DNA of 64,000 nucleotides from Hymenobacter sp. BT188 (lineage in GTDB: Bacteria > Bacteroidota > Bacteroidia > Cytophagales > Hymenobacteraceae), in assembly GCF_014333585.1 (NCBI RefSeq), contig NZ_JACSCW010000003.1, positions 372,001-436,000 of the forward strand. Direction: 5' to 3'. This document shows positions 9,431 to 17,614 of the stretch, piece by piece. The notes beneath the pieces are model-generated. The model saw only the letters and a program-made list of their open reading frames with translations, was not told where the DNA came from and searched no databases. The stretch's first letter is position 1; each line of letters opens with the position of its first letter. The position numbers and the translations under genes were made by a program.

Positions 9431-10132
9431 CTAGCTGGCGTGATGTTTTATCACGGTGGCCGGAACACCGACGGCAGTGCAGCTGGGGGGCAAATCGCGG
9501 ACGGCAACGGCTCCGGCCCCTACAATGGCGTGGGCACCAACGCGCACCCGATCAATAACGGTGGCATTGGTACCCAAATACACGCCGGTTTCCAAGTGAG
9601 CTGCGCCCCCAATATTTGCGTGCGGCATTAAGGAGCAAAAATCGCCCAATACTGCATCGTGACCGATGGTGCAGCCGAGGTTGAGAAGGACATGCTTGCC
9701 CAATACAATATCGCAGGTCAGGATGCACCCTTGGCTGATAATGCAACCTACGCCCAATTCTACCTGCTGATAAGGCGCGCAAGCTACGGCCGGGTGAATG
9801 AGCGTAGCGAAAGAGAGCTGCGGCGACGTAAGTTTATCAACCACGTTGGCCCGGCTCCGGCTATTGCCCACCGCTACCGTTACGTGGAATGGCTCGGTTA
9901 CAGCATTCAGGTCGGCGGCAGTACCTAAGTAGGGCACGCCATGAATAGAGTCTGCCTCAGGGCGCACGTCGTCATAGAAACCAGTGATATGCCAGGTGGG
10001 CTCGTATTCGTTGATCTGCTGAATCAGCATGAGCACTTCACGACCAAGTCCGCCAGCCCCAAAAATGGCCAACGGACGGGTGATAGGAGGCTGGTCGGCT
10101 TCTTCGTACTCAGAGAAAAAAAGCTTGGTCAT
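9431..10132 (-). CDS. NeuD/PglD-family sugar O/N-acetyltransferase
   Basis: Acetyl-CoA-dependent acyltransferase with an N-terminal Rossmann-like nucleotide-sugar-binding part (IFGAGGLGREVL) and a C-terminal left-handed beta-helix of hexapeptide repeats (for example GVGCIISQGCILTCDIVLG and GAVAVRDLPPS). I chose the ATG at 10132 because it gives a family-length protein of 233 aa and overlaps the stop of the upstream transferase as ATGA. The longer open frame to 10270 adds a Pro/His/Arg-rich stretch that overlaps the neighbour and is implausible. Probably acetylates the amino sugar made by the aminotransferase encoded downstream. Confidence 0.9.
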   Translation of the reverse strand: MTKLFFSEYEEADQPPITRPLAIFGAGGLGREVLMLIQQINEYEPTWHITGFYDDVRPEADSIHGVPYLGTAADLNAVTEPFHVTVAVGNSRSRANVVDKLTSPQLSFATLIHPAVACAPYQQVELGVGCIISQGCILTCDIVLGKHVLLNLGCTIGHDAVLGDFCSLMPHANIGGAAHLETGVYLGTNATVIDRVRVGAHAIVGAGAVAVRDLPPSCTAVGVPATVIKHHAS

Positions 10133-10788
10133 GAGGGTGAGTTGTCGGCAATGGTGGGGGCGGGGGAGCCGCGAAAGACTTCGGTGGTGGCTTGGCCGGG
10201 GGTAGTAATGCCTTGAGCACCAAGCACCCGCCGCACGGTACGGGCTAAAATGAGCAGGTCGAGGCGCCAAGATACGCGTTCAACGTACCAGACATCGTAA
10301 ACGAATTTCTGCTCCCAGCTAATGGCGTTGCGCCCATTTACCTGTGCCCAGCCCGTCAGGCCGGGGCGTACGCTGTGGCGGCGGGCCTGCTCGGGGGAAT
10401 ACAACGGCAGATACTCTGGCAACAACGGCCGCGGGCCTACTAGGCTCAGGTCGCCGCGCAGCACGTTCCAAAGTTGCGGTAGCTCATCGATGGAAGTAGC
10501 GCGCAGCCAGCGACCCAGGCGCGGCAGTCGCGCCGCATCGGGCAAAAGCTGACCATGAGCATCGCGCTGGCTGGTCATGGTTTGCAGTTTATACAGCCAA
10601 AAAAGCCCCCCATGAAGGCCGGGCCGCTGCTGCCGAAACAGAAATTGCCCCCCGTTCTGCACCGCCAAAAAGCCCCCTGCCAGCAGCAGGACCGGCAGCG
10701 TGGCCACCAGCAGCGGCCCGGCCAGCACCACATCGAGCAGGCGCTTGCCCCAGGCTTGGTACCAATCGGTAGGCGGCGGTTGAGACAT
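10129..10788 (-). CDS. Small initiating polyprenyl-phosphate sugar-1-phosphate transferase (PglC-like)
   Basis: Monotopic phosphoglycosyl transferase that moves a sugar-1-phosphate from UDP-sugar to undecaprenyl phosphate at the inner face of the membrane, starting a glycan. The 219-aa product is only the catalytic domain: a membrane re-entrant helix near residues 15-40 (KRLLDVVLAGPLLVATL), the catalytic Asp-Glu dyad at 101-102 in SIDELPQLWNVLRGD, then LVGPRP and GLTGWAQVNGRN. Its stop overlaps the start of the acetyltransferase by four bases (ATGA), indicating translational coupling. A -7-like element, TAAATTTG on the minus strand, is just upstream (10818-10811). Confidence 0.92.
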   Translation of the reverse strand: MSQPPPTDWYQAWGKRLLDVVLAGPLLVATLPVLLLAGGFLAVQNGGQFLFRQQRPGLHGGLFWLYKLQTMTSQRDAHGQLLPDAARLPRLGRWLRATSIDELPQLWNVLRGDLSLVGPRPLLPEYLPLYSPEQARRHSVRPGLTGWAQVNGRNAISWEQKFVYDVWYVERVSWRLDLLILARTVRRVLGAQGITTPGQATTEVFRGSPAPTIADNSPS

Positions 10789-10810
10789 GAAACAATAGAT
10801 TGAGTTGAGG

Positions 10811-10818
10811 CAAATTTA
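10811..10818 (-). promoter_or_regulatory. Bacteroidota -7 element (TAAATTTG) before the glycan cassette
   Basis: Matches TAnnTTTG on the minus strand about 23 bases before the start of the sugar transferase gene. No good -33 TTTG was found at the usual spacing, so this is a moderate call. A short inverted repeat (TAGCGCAA ... TTGCGCTA, about 10838-10864) sits just upstream. Confidence 0.4.
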
Positions 10819-10961
10819 TCGTTTTCTGAGGCGTTCGTAGCGCAAGCTTTCGTGGTTTGCGCTAGGTTTGGGCTTTGGGTGATTTATAACAGGAACAGGG
10901 AAGCAGGAAATCTGCCCCTGCCACCTCCTAAACCCAACAGACAACGCCTACGCTACTTTCT

Positions 10962-11774
10962 ATGCTCGTTTTTCCGAATGCTAAGCTCAACCTTGGCCTG
11001 TACATCACTGGCCTGCGGCCTGATGGCTTTCGCAACCTCGAATCGGTGTTCGTGCCGCTGCCGTGGAGCGATGCGTTGGAAGTGCTGCCCGCCGATTCGG
11101 ATTCCCTCGCCCTGACGGGTATTCCGATTCCTGGCGAGCCCAGCACGAACTTATGTTGGCGAGCATACGAGCTGCTGCGGACCGACTTTAATTTGCCCCC
11201 CGTGCAGATGCATTTGCATAAAATAGTGCCCATCGGCGCTGGCTTGGGTGGGGGCTCTGCTGATGCGGCCTTCGCGCTGCGGGCGTTGAACGAACTGTTT
11301 GAGCTAAAACTATCCCCCGAAATACTGGAGACTTACGCCCGCCGCTTAGGTAGCGACTGTGCGTTCTTCATTCAGAATAAGCCCGTATTTGCCCACGAAA
11401 AAGGCGACGTATTTGCGCCAATTGACCTTAATCTGACAGGAGTTGCCTGCAAGGTTATCTACCCCAATCTGCACATTAGCACAGGCGAGGCTTATTCTCG
11501 CGTAGCGCCTCGAACGCCGCGCCACGATTTGCGCGCGAGTCTGGCGCAGCCGATAGAAACGTGGCGCAATACGGTGAGCAACGATTTTGAAGAAGCCTTG
11601 ACGCCGCATTATCCGGTGCTGGGCGAGCTGAAGGCTGCGTTATATGCAGCTGGTGCTGCTTATGCTAGCTTATCAGGCTCGGGCTCAGCGGTGTATGGGC
11701 TGTTTCCGGGCCGCGAAATGCCCCCCAACGTGCCTGTTGCAGCCGATTATTTGGTGTGGAGCGGCGTGTTGTAA
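10962..11774 (+). CDS. ispE: 4-diphosphocytidyl-2-C-methyl-D-erythritol kinase
   Basis: GHMP-family kinase that phosphorylates CDP-methylerythritol in the MEP pathway of isoprenoid synthesis. The 270-aa product begins with FPNAKLNLGLYI, in which the AKLN segment is the conserved substrate-binding start, and carries the ATP-binding loop PIGAGLGGGSAD at residues 90-101. The C-terminal SLSGSGSAVYGLF is the second conserved GHMP motif. It is transcribed away from the glycan cassette and converges on the EamA permease gene with only 10 bases between stop codons, leaving no room for a separate hairpin terminator. Confidence 0.96.
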   Translation: MLVFPNAKLNLGLYITGLRPDGFRNLESVFVPLPWSDALEVLPADSDSLALTGIPIPGEPSTNLCWRAYELLRTDFNLPPVQMHLHKIVPIGAGLGGGSADAAFALRALNELFELKLSPEILETYARRLGSDCAFFIQNKPVFAHEKGDVFAPIDLNLTGVACKVIYPNLHISTGEAYSRVAPRTPRHDLRASLAQPIETWRNTVSNDFEEALTPHYPVLGELKAALYAAGAAYASLSGSGSAVYGLFPGREMPPNVPVAADYLVWSGVL

Positions 11775-11784
11775 TCCGTGGGAC

Positions 11785-12687
11785 TTATACAACGGTGACG
11801 GGCCGTTGGCGGCGCTGATTCCACTGATCGAGCACCGGATGAATGAGGACGCTGAATAGAATGACAAGCGTGCCCAAGTAGAAGCCTAACGACATTTTTT
11901 CTTCCGACCCAAAAATAAGAACCGCCAGCACAATGCCGTACACAGGCTCCAGGTTGGTAGTCAGGTTGATAACGAAAGCCGACAGACGCTTCATCAATTC
12001 AATCGAGGCCGAGAAAGCGTAGACCGTGCATACGCCGGCCAGCATTAGCAGCCATAGCCAATCCCAGGAAACAAGAGCCAGATGTAAGCCTGCGCCTTCC
12101 GTAAAATACAGGCTGTAAACCGGGAAGAACAGCACGATAGATAAGCAGGCACCCATCATCTCGTAAAACGTCAGGCGCAGGGGCGAGTGCTGCTTCACCA
12201 GCTTGACATTGAGCACACTAAACAGCGCTGACAAACCCGCCGAGAGAATGGCAACAGCCAGCCCCAGCAGTTGGTCAAACTCGGCCTGCGACACTAGGTA
12301 AAGCCCCACCATCGTTAGCAAACCCAGAAAAACCTCGTAGCCCCGTATCCGGCGCCACAGCAAGAGGGGCTCCAGCAGCGAGGTCCAGAGAGCCAGCGTT
12401 GCCATACCGGCTAGGCACACGCTCACGGACGAAAGGCGGGCGGCGAGGAAGAAGGTAATCCAGTGCACAGCCACCAAGGAGCCCACACTGAGCAAGCGCA
12501 CCGCCTGGCCGAGTGGTATGCGCACGCTTTGCTTTTTGAGGGTCAACAGTAGGCCCAAGCCGGTAGTGGCCAGCAGCGTCCGCCAGAACACTAGCTCTAC
12601 CGGCGGCACCGAAATAAGCTTTCCTAGAATAGCCGTGAAGCCCCACAGCAAAACAATAAAGTGTAGGCGTAGGTAGTCTTTGAGCAT
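11785..12687 (-). CDS. EamA/DMT-superfamily inner-membrane transporter
   Basis: Drug/metabolite transporter family protein, 300 aa, with about ten hydrophobic segments arranged as two EamA repeats (one starting near FIVLLWGFTAILGKL, the second near LGLAVAILSAGLSALFSVLNVKLV). The N-terminal FWRTLLATTGLG and the later LEPVYGIVLAVLIFGSEE are typical EamA positions. Substrate is unknown; members export amino acids or other metabolites. It is 45 bases downstream of the LptF/LptG-type permease gene on the same strand and could be the last gene of that transcription unit. Confidence 0.88.
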   Translation of the reverse strand: MLKDYLRLHFIVLLWGFTAILGKLISVPPVELVFWRTLLATTGLGLLLTLKKQSVRIPLGQAVRLLSVGSLVAVHWITFFLAARLSSVSVCLAGMATLALWTSLLEPLLLWRRIRGYEVFLGLLTMVGLYLVSQAEFDQLLGLAVAILSAGLSALFSVLNVKLVKQHSPLRLTFYEMMGACLSIVLFFPVYSLYFTEGAGLHLALVSWDWLWLLMLAGVCTVYAFSASIELMKRLSAFVINLTTNLEPVYGIVLAVLIFGSEEKMSLGFYLGTLVILFSVLIHPVLDQWNQRRQRPVTVV

Positions 12688-12732
12688 ATCTCGGGGGGCT
12701 TTTTTATTCGTGATGGGGTAGGTGAGGCCTGT

Positions 12733-13809
12733 TTATTTCGGCACCAACCTATACAGGACTAGCCCAATGACGGAGAACACCATACTGGGAATCCAAGCTG
12801 CCAGCAGAGGCGACAGCGACCCGACAGCAGCCAAGTTGCGGCTCAGAATCACGAAGATGATAAAGATGAAAGCCAGCACGAAGCCCAGCGCAATTTTGCC
12901 CCCCACGCCACTGCGCGACTTGCCCGCGCTCAAAATAACGCCGATGACAGTCAGAATAAGGATGGCAAACGGGTAGGCGTAGCGCTCGTACTTCTCGCTC
13001 AAATACGTTTGGGTATCGCTGGCGCCGCGGTCGATTTTCTGCTGAATAAATCGGTTCAACTCGGGCAACGTGAGCGTTTCGGCCAGGCGATAGGTGCTGG
13101 CAAAGTCCTTAGGATACAGGTTGAGCGTGGTGTCGCGGGCCGGGTAGGACTTTAGGCTTTCGTTCTGCCCGTCGAAGGTGCGCACTAGTTGGGGTGAGAG
13201 ACGCCAGGCCCGTTTTACCGAGTCCCATGTAATGGCGTCGGCGGTGAGGCGGCGCTTGAGCGTAGTGCCCTCAATGTCCTCCAGTGCGAAGCGGTAACCG
13301 ATATTATTCGTGTTATCGTAGCTCTCCATGTAGGCGTAGCTGCGTGGCCCCACTTTAATATGCACGTTGCGCTGATCGAAGCGAAACTGCCGCTTGGTGT
13401 ATTTGCGCTCGAACTCCACCCGCGTTTTACTGGTAATCGGAATTACCCAACCAATAAGGCCAAATGTGGCCACGCCGATAATAACGCCCCCCATTACATA
13501 CGGCACCAAGAGCCGTGGAAAACTAATCCCACTGGCCAGAATCGCCACAATTTCAGTACGCGAGGCGAGCTGCGCCGTTACGAAAACGACGGCAATAAAT
13601 ACCGTAATGGGCGAGAGCAGATTGGCGAAATAGGGGAACAGATTGACGTAATAATCAAGGATAATCGTCTTAGCAGCCAGGTTATGCTTGATAAAATCGT
13701 CGTTCTTCTCTGTGAAGTCGATCACACAAATTACAGCCACCAACATCACAACCGTGAACAGAAACGCGGTCAGGAATTTTTTGAGGATGTACTTATCGAG
13801 AAGCTTCAC
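12733..13809 (-). CDS. LptF/LptG (YjgP/YjgQ) family lipopolysaccharide-export permease
   Basis: Inner-membrane half of the LptB2FG ABC transporter that extracts LPS and passes it to the periplasmic bridge. The 358-aa product has the family layout: three N-terminal membrane helices (from FLTAFLFTVVMLVAVICVI), a periplasmic beta-jellyroll domain in the middle (around KVGPRSYAYMESYDN), and three C-terminal helices ending in VFSVIGLVLYRLVPK. The start codon appears to be GTG at 13809. It lies 75 bases downstream of tgt on the same strand. LptF and LptG cannot be separated reliably by eye. Confidence 0.9.
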   Translation of the reverse strand: MKLLDKYILKKFLTAFLFTVVMLVAVICVIDFTEKNDDFIKHNLAAKTIILDYYVNLFPYFANLLSPITVFIAVVFVTAQLASRTEIVAILASGISFPRLLVPYVMGGVIIGVATFGLIGWVIPITSKTRVEFERKYTKRQFRFDQRNVHIKVGPRSYAYMESYDNTNNIGYRFALEDIEGTTLKRRLTADAITWDSVKRAWRLSPQLVRTFDGQNESLKSYPARDTTLNLYPKDFASTYRLAETLTLPELNRFIQQKIDRGASDTQTYLSEKYERYAYPFAILILTVIGVILSAGKSRSGVGGKIALGFVLAFIFIIFVILSRNLAAVGSLSPLLAAWIPSMVFSVIGLVLYRLVPK

Positions 13810-13884
13810 TTCGAGTTGCGTTAATGTGTTTTCGTGGATGATCAGCTAGGTATTCCTACTCAGCACGAGCAACGAAATACAAAC

Positions 13885-15015
13885 TTATAATCGGGTCATT
13901 ACCTGTTTCACCATGTTCTCCTTCCACTCTCGGAAGGTGCCGGCGATGATGTGGGCGCGCGCTTGCTTTACCAGCCAGAGGTAAAAAGTGAGGTTGTGAA
14001 TAGAGGCAATCTGCGGGCCGAGCATTTCCTGGCTCTGGAATAAATGCCGAACGTAGGCCCGCGTATAAAACGTACTCACGTAGCCACCAAGTTCAGCATC
14101 AATCGGCTCAAAGTCAGTCGCCCATTTCTTATTGGTGATGTTGATGATGCCTTGCGTGGTGAACAGCATGCCATTGCGGGCATTGCGTGTGGGCATCACA
14201 CAGTCGAACATATCCACGCCGAGCGCGATGTTTTCCAGGATATTAGCCGGCGTACCCACACCCATGAGGTAGCGGGGCTTGTCGGGGGGCAAAATATCGC
14301 ATACCAGCTCGGTCATCTCGTACATCAACTCGGCGGGCTCACCCACGCTCAGGCCGCCGATGGCGTTGCCTTCGCGCTGCTGCTCGGCTATAAACTCGGC
14401 TGATTTAATGCGCAGATCTTTGAAGGTGCTGCCCTGTACAATGGGGAAAAGCGTTTGCTCGTAACCGTAGTGACCCTCCGTGTTGTCGAAGCGCTGAATG
14501 CAGCGTGTGAGCCAGCGGTGCGTCATATCCAAGGAGCGGCGGGCGTAGTCGTACTCACAGGGCCACGGCGTGCACTCATCGAAAGCCATGATAATATCGG
14601 CCCCGATAGTGCGCTGAATATCCATCACGCCCTCCGGCGAAAACAAATGCTGGGAGCCATCAATATGGGAGCGAAACTTGACGCCTTCCTCCTTGATCTT
14701 GCGGGTGTTACTTAAAGAGTACACTTGGTAGCCTCCGCTGTCAGTCAGAATCGGATGGTCCCAGCCGTTGAATTTGTGTAGGCCGCCAGCTTGGCGCAGA
14801 ATGTCGAGGCCGGGCCGCAGATACAGATGGTAGGTATTGCCGAGGATAATCTGGGCTTGTACGTCGTTGGTGAGGTCGCGCTGCTGCACGGCTTTCACGG
14901 TGCCAGCTGTGCCAACGGGCATAAAAATGGGCGTCTCGATGGCGCCGTGGGCGGTATGCACCACGCCGGCGCGGGCTTTGGTCTGCGGATCGTGGGCTAC
15001 TAAATCGAAGGTCAT
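13885..15015 (-). CDS. tgt: Queuine/preQ1 tRNA-guanine transglycosylase
   Basis: Exchanges guanine-34 of tRNA-Tyr, -His, -Asn and -Asp for preQ1 on the way to queuosine. Hallmarks in the 376-aa product are MPVGTAGTVKAV, LTDSGGYQVYSLS, the MAFDECTPW segment, and YLMGVGTPANILENIALGVDMFDCVMPTRNARNG with the nucleophilic Asp. The zinc site is unusual: where the E. coli enzyme has CxCxxC, this protein has ELGGYVSTFYTRAY, so all three Cys positions (about residues 309, 311, 314) are Leu, Gly and Ser, while the His ligand (about 340, ASIHN) is kept. Probably a lineage feature. A TACCTTTG promoter element lies upstream. Confidence 0.95.
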   Translation of the reverse strand: MTFDLVAHDPQTKARAGVVHTAHGAIETPIFMPVGTAGTVKAVQQRDLTNDVQAQIILGNTYHLYLRPGLDILRQAGGLHKFNGWDHPILTDSGGYQVYSLSNTRKIKEEGVKFRSHIDGSQHLFSPEGVMDIQRTIGADIIMAFDECTPWPCEYDYARRSLDMTHRWLTRCIQRFDNTEGHYGYEQTLFPIVQGSTFKDLRIKSAEFIAEQQREGNAIGGLSVGEPAELMYEMTELVCDILPPDKPRYLMGVGTPANILENIALGVDMFDCVMPTRNARNGMLFTTQGIINITNKKWATDFEPIDAELGGYVSTFYTRAYVRHLFQSQEMLGPQIASIHNLTFYLWLVKQARAHIIAGTFREWKENMVKQVMTRL

Positions 15016-15071
15016 CTAATCACTAAGAGGGGTTTCCGGCGAGCGTTGGCGGGAAACGACGGTAGAATCTG

Positions 15072-15079
15072 CAAAGGTA
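15072..15079 (-). promoter_or_regulatory. -7 promoter element (TACCTTTG) for tgt
   Basis: TACCTTTG read on the minus strand, matching the Bacteroidota -7 consensus TAnnTTTG, about 57 bases before the tgt start codon. No clear -33 TTTG was seen. Confidence 0.5.
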
Positions 15080-15102
15080 GCCCGCTGCCCGTGATTAATA
15101 CC

Positions 15103-15110
15103 TAATTTTG
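15103..15110 (+). promoter_or_regulatory. Possible -7 element (TAATTTTG) for the GT2-sigma unit
   Basis: Matches TAnnTTTG and runs directly into a copy of the GCCCCCC motif. It is only 22 bases before the presumed TTG start of the glycosyltransferase gene; the -33 region is not recognisable. Confidence 0.35.
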
Positions 15111-15132
15111 CCCCCCACTGACCCTCCGCGCC

Positions 15133-16257
15133 TTGTCCCTGCCTTTTTCGCCCGCGGTCTGGCTGTTGCTGGCGTGCGTGCTAGTTCAGCTCTACTACGC
15201 CGGCTATTATTTTCTATCCTTTATTAGTCGCCCCATTTCGGCTGCGCCTGATGAAGCTGCGGCGGAGCCCGTTTCAGTGGTAGTGTGTGCTCATAATGAG
15301 CTGGAAAACCTACGGCGGTTGCTGCCACTATTAATACAGCAAGATTACCCAGCAGGCTTCGAGGTAATTCTGGTTGACGACCGCTCGACTGATGGCACTG
15401 CCAGCTTCATTCAGCAATTCACCCAGATTTACCCGCACGTACGCTTAGTATCCGTATTAAATACGCCAGCCGAGCTTTCGCCGAAGAAGTATGCCCTTAC
15501 ATTGGGTATAAAAGCCGCCCGATACGAGCAGTTGCTCTTTACCGATGCTGACTGCTGCCCTGCTGCAAATCAGTGGATCAAATCCATGCAAAGTGGCTTT
15601 GCGCAGCCCGCCGATATTGTGCTTGGTTACTCAGGATACGCGTCAGGCCCAGGGTTTTTGAATAAGCTGATTCGGTTTGAAACCTTGCTGACCGGAGCAC
15701 AGTATCTGTCGTTCGCGTGGCGTGGTAATCCCTATATGGGAGTGGGGCGAAATCTGGCTTATACCAAAAGCTGTTTTCAAGCTACCAAAGGCTTTGCTTC
15801 TCACTTGCGGCGCTTGGGCGGCGACGACGACCTGCTGGTGCAGGATGCCGTAGCGCAAGGGCAGCGAGTGGCCGTTCAGGCGCATCCAGCCGCTCAAACC
15901 GTGAGTTGGCCGGCTCTAACCTGGGCGGCGTGGTGGCGGCAAAAGCGGCGTCATTTATCGGCCGGACCGCGCTACTCTTGGAAAGATCAGGTCCGAATTG
16001 GAACGTTTATTGGTACTAATCTACTTTTTTATTTCACAGCAACTTTGCTCGTATTTTCCCGGCCCGATTGGATACCTTTGGCCGTCATATGGGCAGTTCG
16101 CACGGGGGCGATGAGCGCAACCCACGCTCGGCTCGGCCGTCATTTAGCCGACCGTCTGCCTTTTTGGCTGTTACCAGTCCTCGACGCAGTTTATTTTTTT
16201 AATTATTTCGCTCTGGGAATTTCACTGTTCCTCTACCGCACCCTCCGATGGAAGTAA
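15133..16257 (+). CDS. Family 2 glycosyltransferase, membrane anchored
   Basis: GT-A fold glycosyltransferase of family GT2 with 374 aa. An N-terminal membrane helix (AVWLLLACVLVQLYYAGYYFL) precedes the catalytic domain, which shows VVVCAHNELENL, the nucleotide-binding VILVDDRSTDGT and the metal-binding FTDADCC. Two or three hydrophobic segments follow near the C-terminus. An in-frame stop at 15103-15105 and the lack of any early ATG leave TTG at 15133 as the most likely start. Its end overlaps the start of the ECF sigma factor gene by 10 bases, so the two are co-translated. Acceptor and sugar unknown. Confidence 0.88.
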   Translation: MSLPFSPAVWLLLACVLVQLYYAGYYFLSFISRPISAAPDEAAAEPVSVVVCAHNELENLRRLLPLLIQQDYPAGFEVILVDDRSTDGTASFIQQFTQIYPHVRLVSVLNTPAELSPKKYALTLGIKAARYEQLLFTDADCCPAANQWIKSMQSGFAQPADIVLGYSGYASGPGFLNKLIRFETLLTGAQYLSFAWRGNPYMGVGRNLAYTKSCFQATKGFASHLRRLGGDDDLLVQDAVAQGQRVAVQAHPAAQTVSWPALTWAAWWRQKRRHLSAGPRYSWKDQVRIGTFIGTNLLFYFTATLLVFSRPDWIPLAVIWAVRTGAMSATHARLGRHLADRLPFWLLPVLDAVYFFNYFALGISLFLYRTLRWK

Positions 16258-16871
16258 ACAACCAGGAAATACAGAAACAATTCTCCGCCAAAGCTAAGCA
16301 TGACTTCAAGCTAATTCGGGCCGCCGTTGAGCAGGGCGACGAAAAAGCCTACGCCGAGCTGATGCAGATTTACAAGAAGCCGGTGTACCATGTTGTGCTC
16401 AAAATGGTGCGCAACCCCGACGACGCCGAGGACTTAACCATTGAGGCATTTGCCAAAGCATTCCGCAACCTGCACAAGTTCAACCCCGAGTACGCCTTCA
16501 GCACCTGGCTGTTTCGCATAGCCACCAACAACTGCATCGACTTTATTCGCAAGAATAAGATCAAGACGATGTCGATTGACTCGGCTATCAAGATTGACAA
16601 CGGTGACGAAATCACGATTGACTTCCGCGACCAGAACCTAAATCCGCAGGAGTCGGCCATCAAGAACCAGAAGATCGAAATCATGCAGCACGTCGTATCC
16701 CGGCTGCCCGATAAGTACCAGCGCTTGGTTACGCTGCGCTACTTCGACGAGTTGAGCTACGAAGAAATTGCCACCGAGCTAAAAGCCCCGCTTGGCACCG
16801 TTAAAGCCCAGCTGCACCGCGCCCGCGAGTTGCTCTATGACATGGTGAAGAACAAGAAGCACATCATCTAA
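16248..16871 (+). CDS. ECF-type RNA polymerase sigma factor
   Basis: Alternative sigma-70 family factor, 207 aa. Region 2 spans about residues 30-105 (YAELMQIYKKPVYHVVLKM, NPDDAEDLTIEAFAKAF, FSTWLFRIATNNCIDFIR) and region 4 about 150-205 (LPDKYQRLVTLRYFDELSYEEIA ending in the helix-turn-helix LGTVKAQLHRARELL). No anti-sigma gene is adjacent. The gene overlaps the upstream glycosyltransferase gene and its stop codon runs straight into a strong intrinsic terminator. Target promoters unknown. Confidence 0.93.
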   Translation: MEVNNQEIQKQFSAKAKHDFKLIRAAVEQGDEKAYAELMQIYKKPVYHVVLKMVRNPDDAEDLTIEAFAKAFRNLHKFNPEYAFSTWLFRIATNNCIDFIRKNKIKTMSIDSAIKIDNGDEITIDFRDQNLNPQESAIKNQKIEIMQHVVSRLPDKYQRLVTLRYFDELSYEEIATELKAPLGTVKAQLHRARELLYDMVKNKKHII

Positions 16872-16907
16872 AAAAAGCCCCCCAGATATTTTCTGGGGGG
16901 CTTTTTT
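16871..16907 (+). terminator. Strong intrinsic terminator built from the C6/G6 motif
   Basis: AAAAAAGCCCCCCAG (16871-16885) pairs with CTGGGGGGCTTTTTT (16893-16907) across a short loop. The last base of the sigma-factor stop codon is the first base of the stem. The A/T flanks make it usable on both strands. Confidence 0.95.
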
Positions 16908-16964
16908 GGTTATAAACATGTGGTGCCACGACAAAAAGTGATAGTACTACATAAGCAAGCATCG

Positions 16965-16972
16965 TAGTTTTG
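16965..16972 (+). promoter_or_regulatory. Possible -7 element (TAGTTTTG) for rsmG
   Basis: Matches TAnnTTTG between the upstream terminator and rsmG, but lies only six bases before the ATG, so the transcript would be nearly leaderless if this is the promoter. No -33 match was seen. Confidence 0.35.
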
Positions 16973-16977
16973 TTCTC

Positions 16978-17601
16978 ATGGACCTGATTCACCATTACTT
17001 CCCGCACCTTACCGACCAGCAGCGTCAGCGTTTTCAGCAACTCGAGGTAGAGTTTAAAAGCTGGAATGAGCGCCTGAATCTTGTGGCGCGAACCGATGTC
17101 GAAAACTTAGTGGAGCGCCACTTTCTGCACTCCTTGGGCATTGCGAAGGTGGTAGAATTTACGTCTGGCAGTTCGGTTCTGGATGTAGGCACAGGTGGTG
17201 GCCTGCCGGGCTTGCCGCTGGCTATTCTGTTTCCCGAAGTGAAATTTCACCTCGTTGATAGTATCGGCAAAAAGATTCATGCAGTGCAGGAAATGGCGTT
17301 AGCCCTTCATCTCACTAACGTCACGGCTGAGCAGACGCGCGCCGAACAGGTTCGCCATAAGTTTGACTACATAGTGAGCCGTGCTGTGGCGCGCTTAGCC
17401 ACCTTTCATACCTGGATTGCCCAGCGCTACAAGCGCACCGGCGACGCTACCAGCGGCTTGTACTATTTGAAAGGCGGCGATTTAACGGAAGAAATAGCCG
17501 AAGCAGGCCTGCCTGCCACTTTATTTGACCTAAGCGACTATTTCAAGGAAGAGTTTTTCGAGACGAAGAAAGTCGTCTTCGTGCCCGCAACTACTGTATA
17601 G
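16978..17601 (+). CDS. rsmG: 16S rRNA (guanine-527-N7)-methyltransferase
   Basis: SAM-dependent methyltransferase (GidB) that makes m7G527 in 16S rRNA. The 207-aa length is standard. Diagnostic segments are FKSWNERLNLVARTD, ERHFLHSLGIAKV, the SAM-binding VLDVGTGGGLPGLPLAI, and DYIVSRAVARLATF. It is a single gene between a strong terminator and a convergent hydrolase gene whose stop is 13 bases away. Confidence 0.96.
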   Translation: MDLIHHYFPHLTDQQRQRFQQLEVEFKSWNERLNLVARTDVENLVERHFLHSLGIAKVVEFTSGSSVLDVGTGGGLPGLPLAILFPEVKFHLVDSIGKKIHAVQEMALALHLTNVTAEQTRAEQVRHKFDYIVSRAVARLATFHTWIAQRYKRTGDATSGLYYLKGGDLTEEIAEAGLPATLFDLSDYFKEEFFETKKVVFVPATTV

Positions 17602-17614
17602 CGCTTCATCTTGC

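Noticed and set aside
10133..10270. 46-residue N-terminal extension of the acetyltransferase
   Set aside because: It overlaps the 3' end of the sugar transferase gene and encodes a Pro/His/Arg-rich shadow; the ATGA overlap marks the real start.
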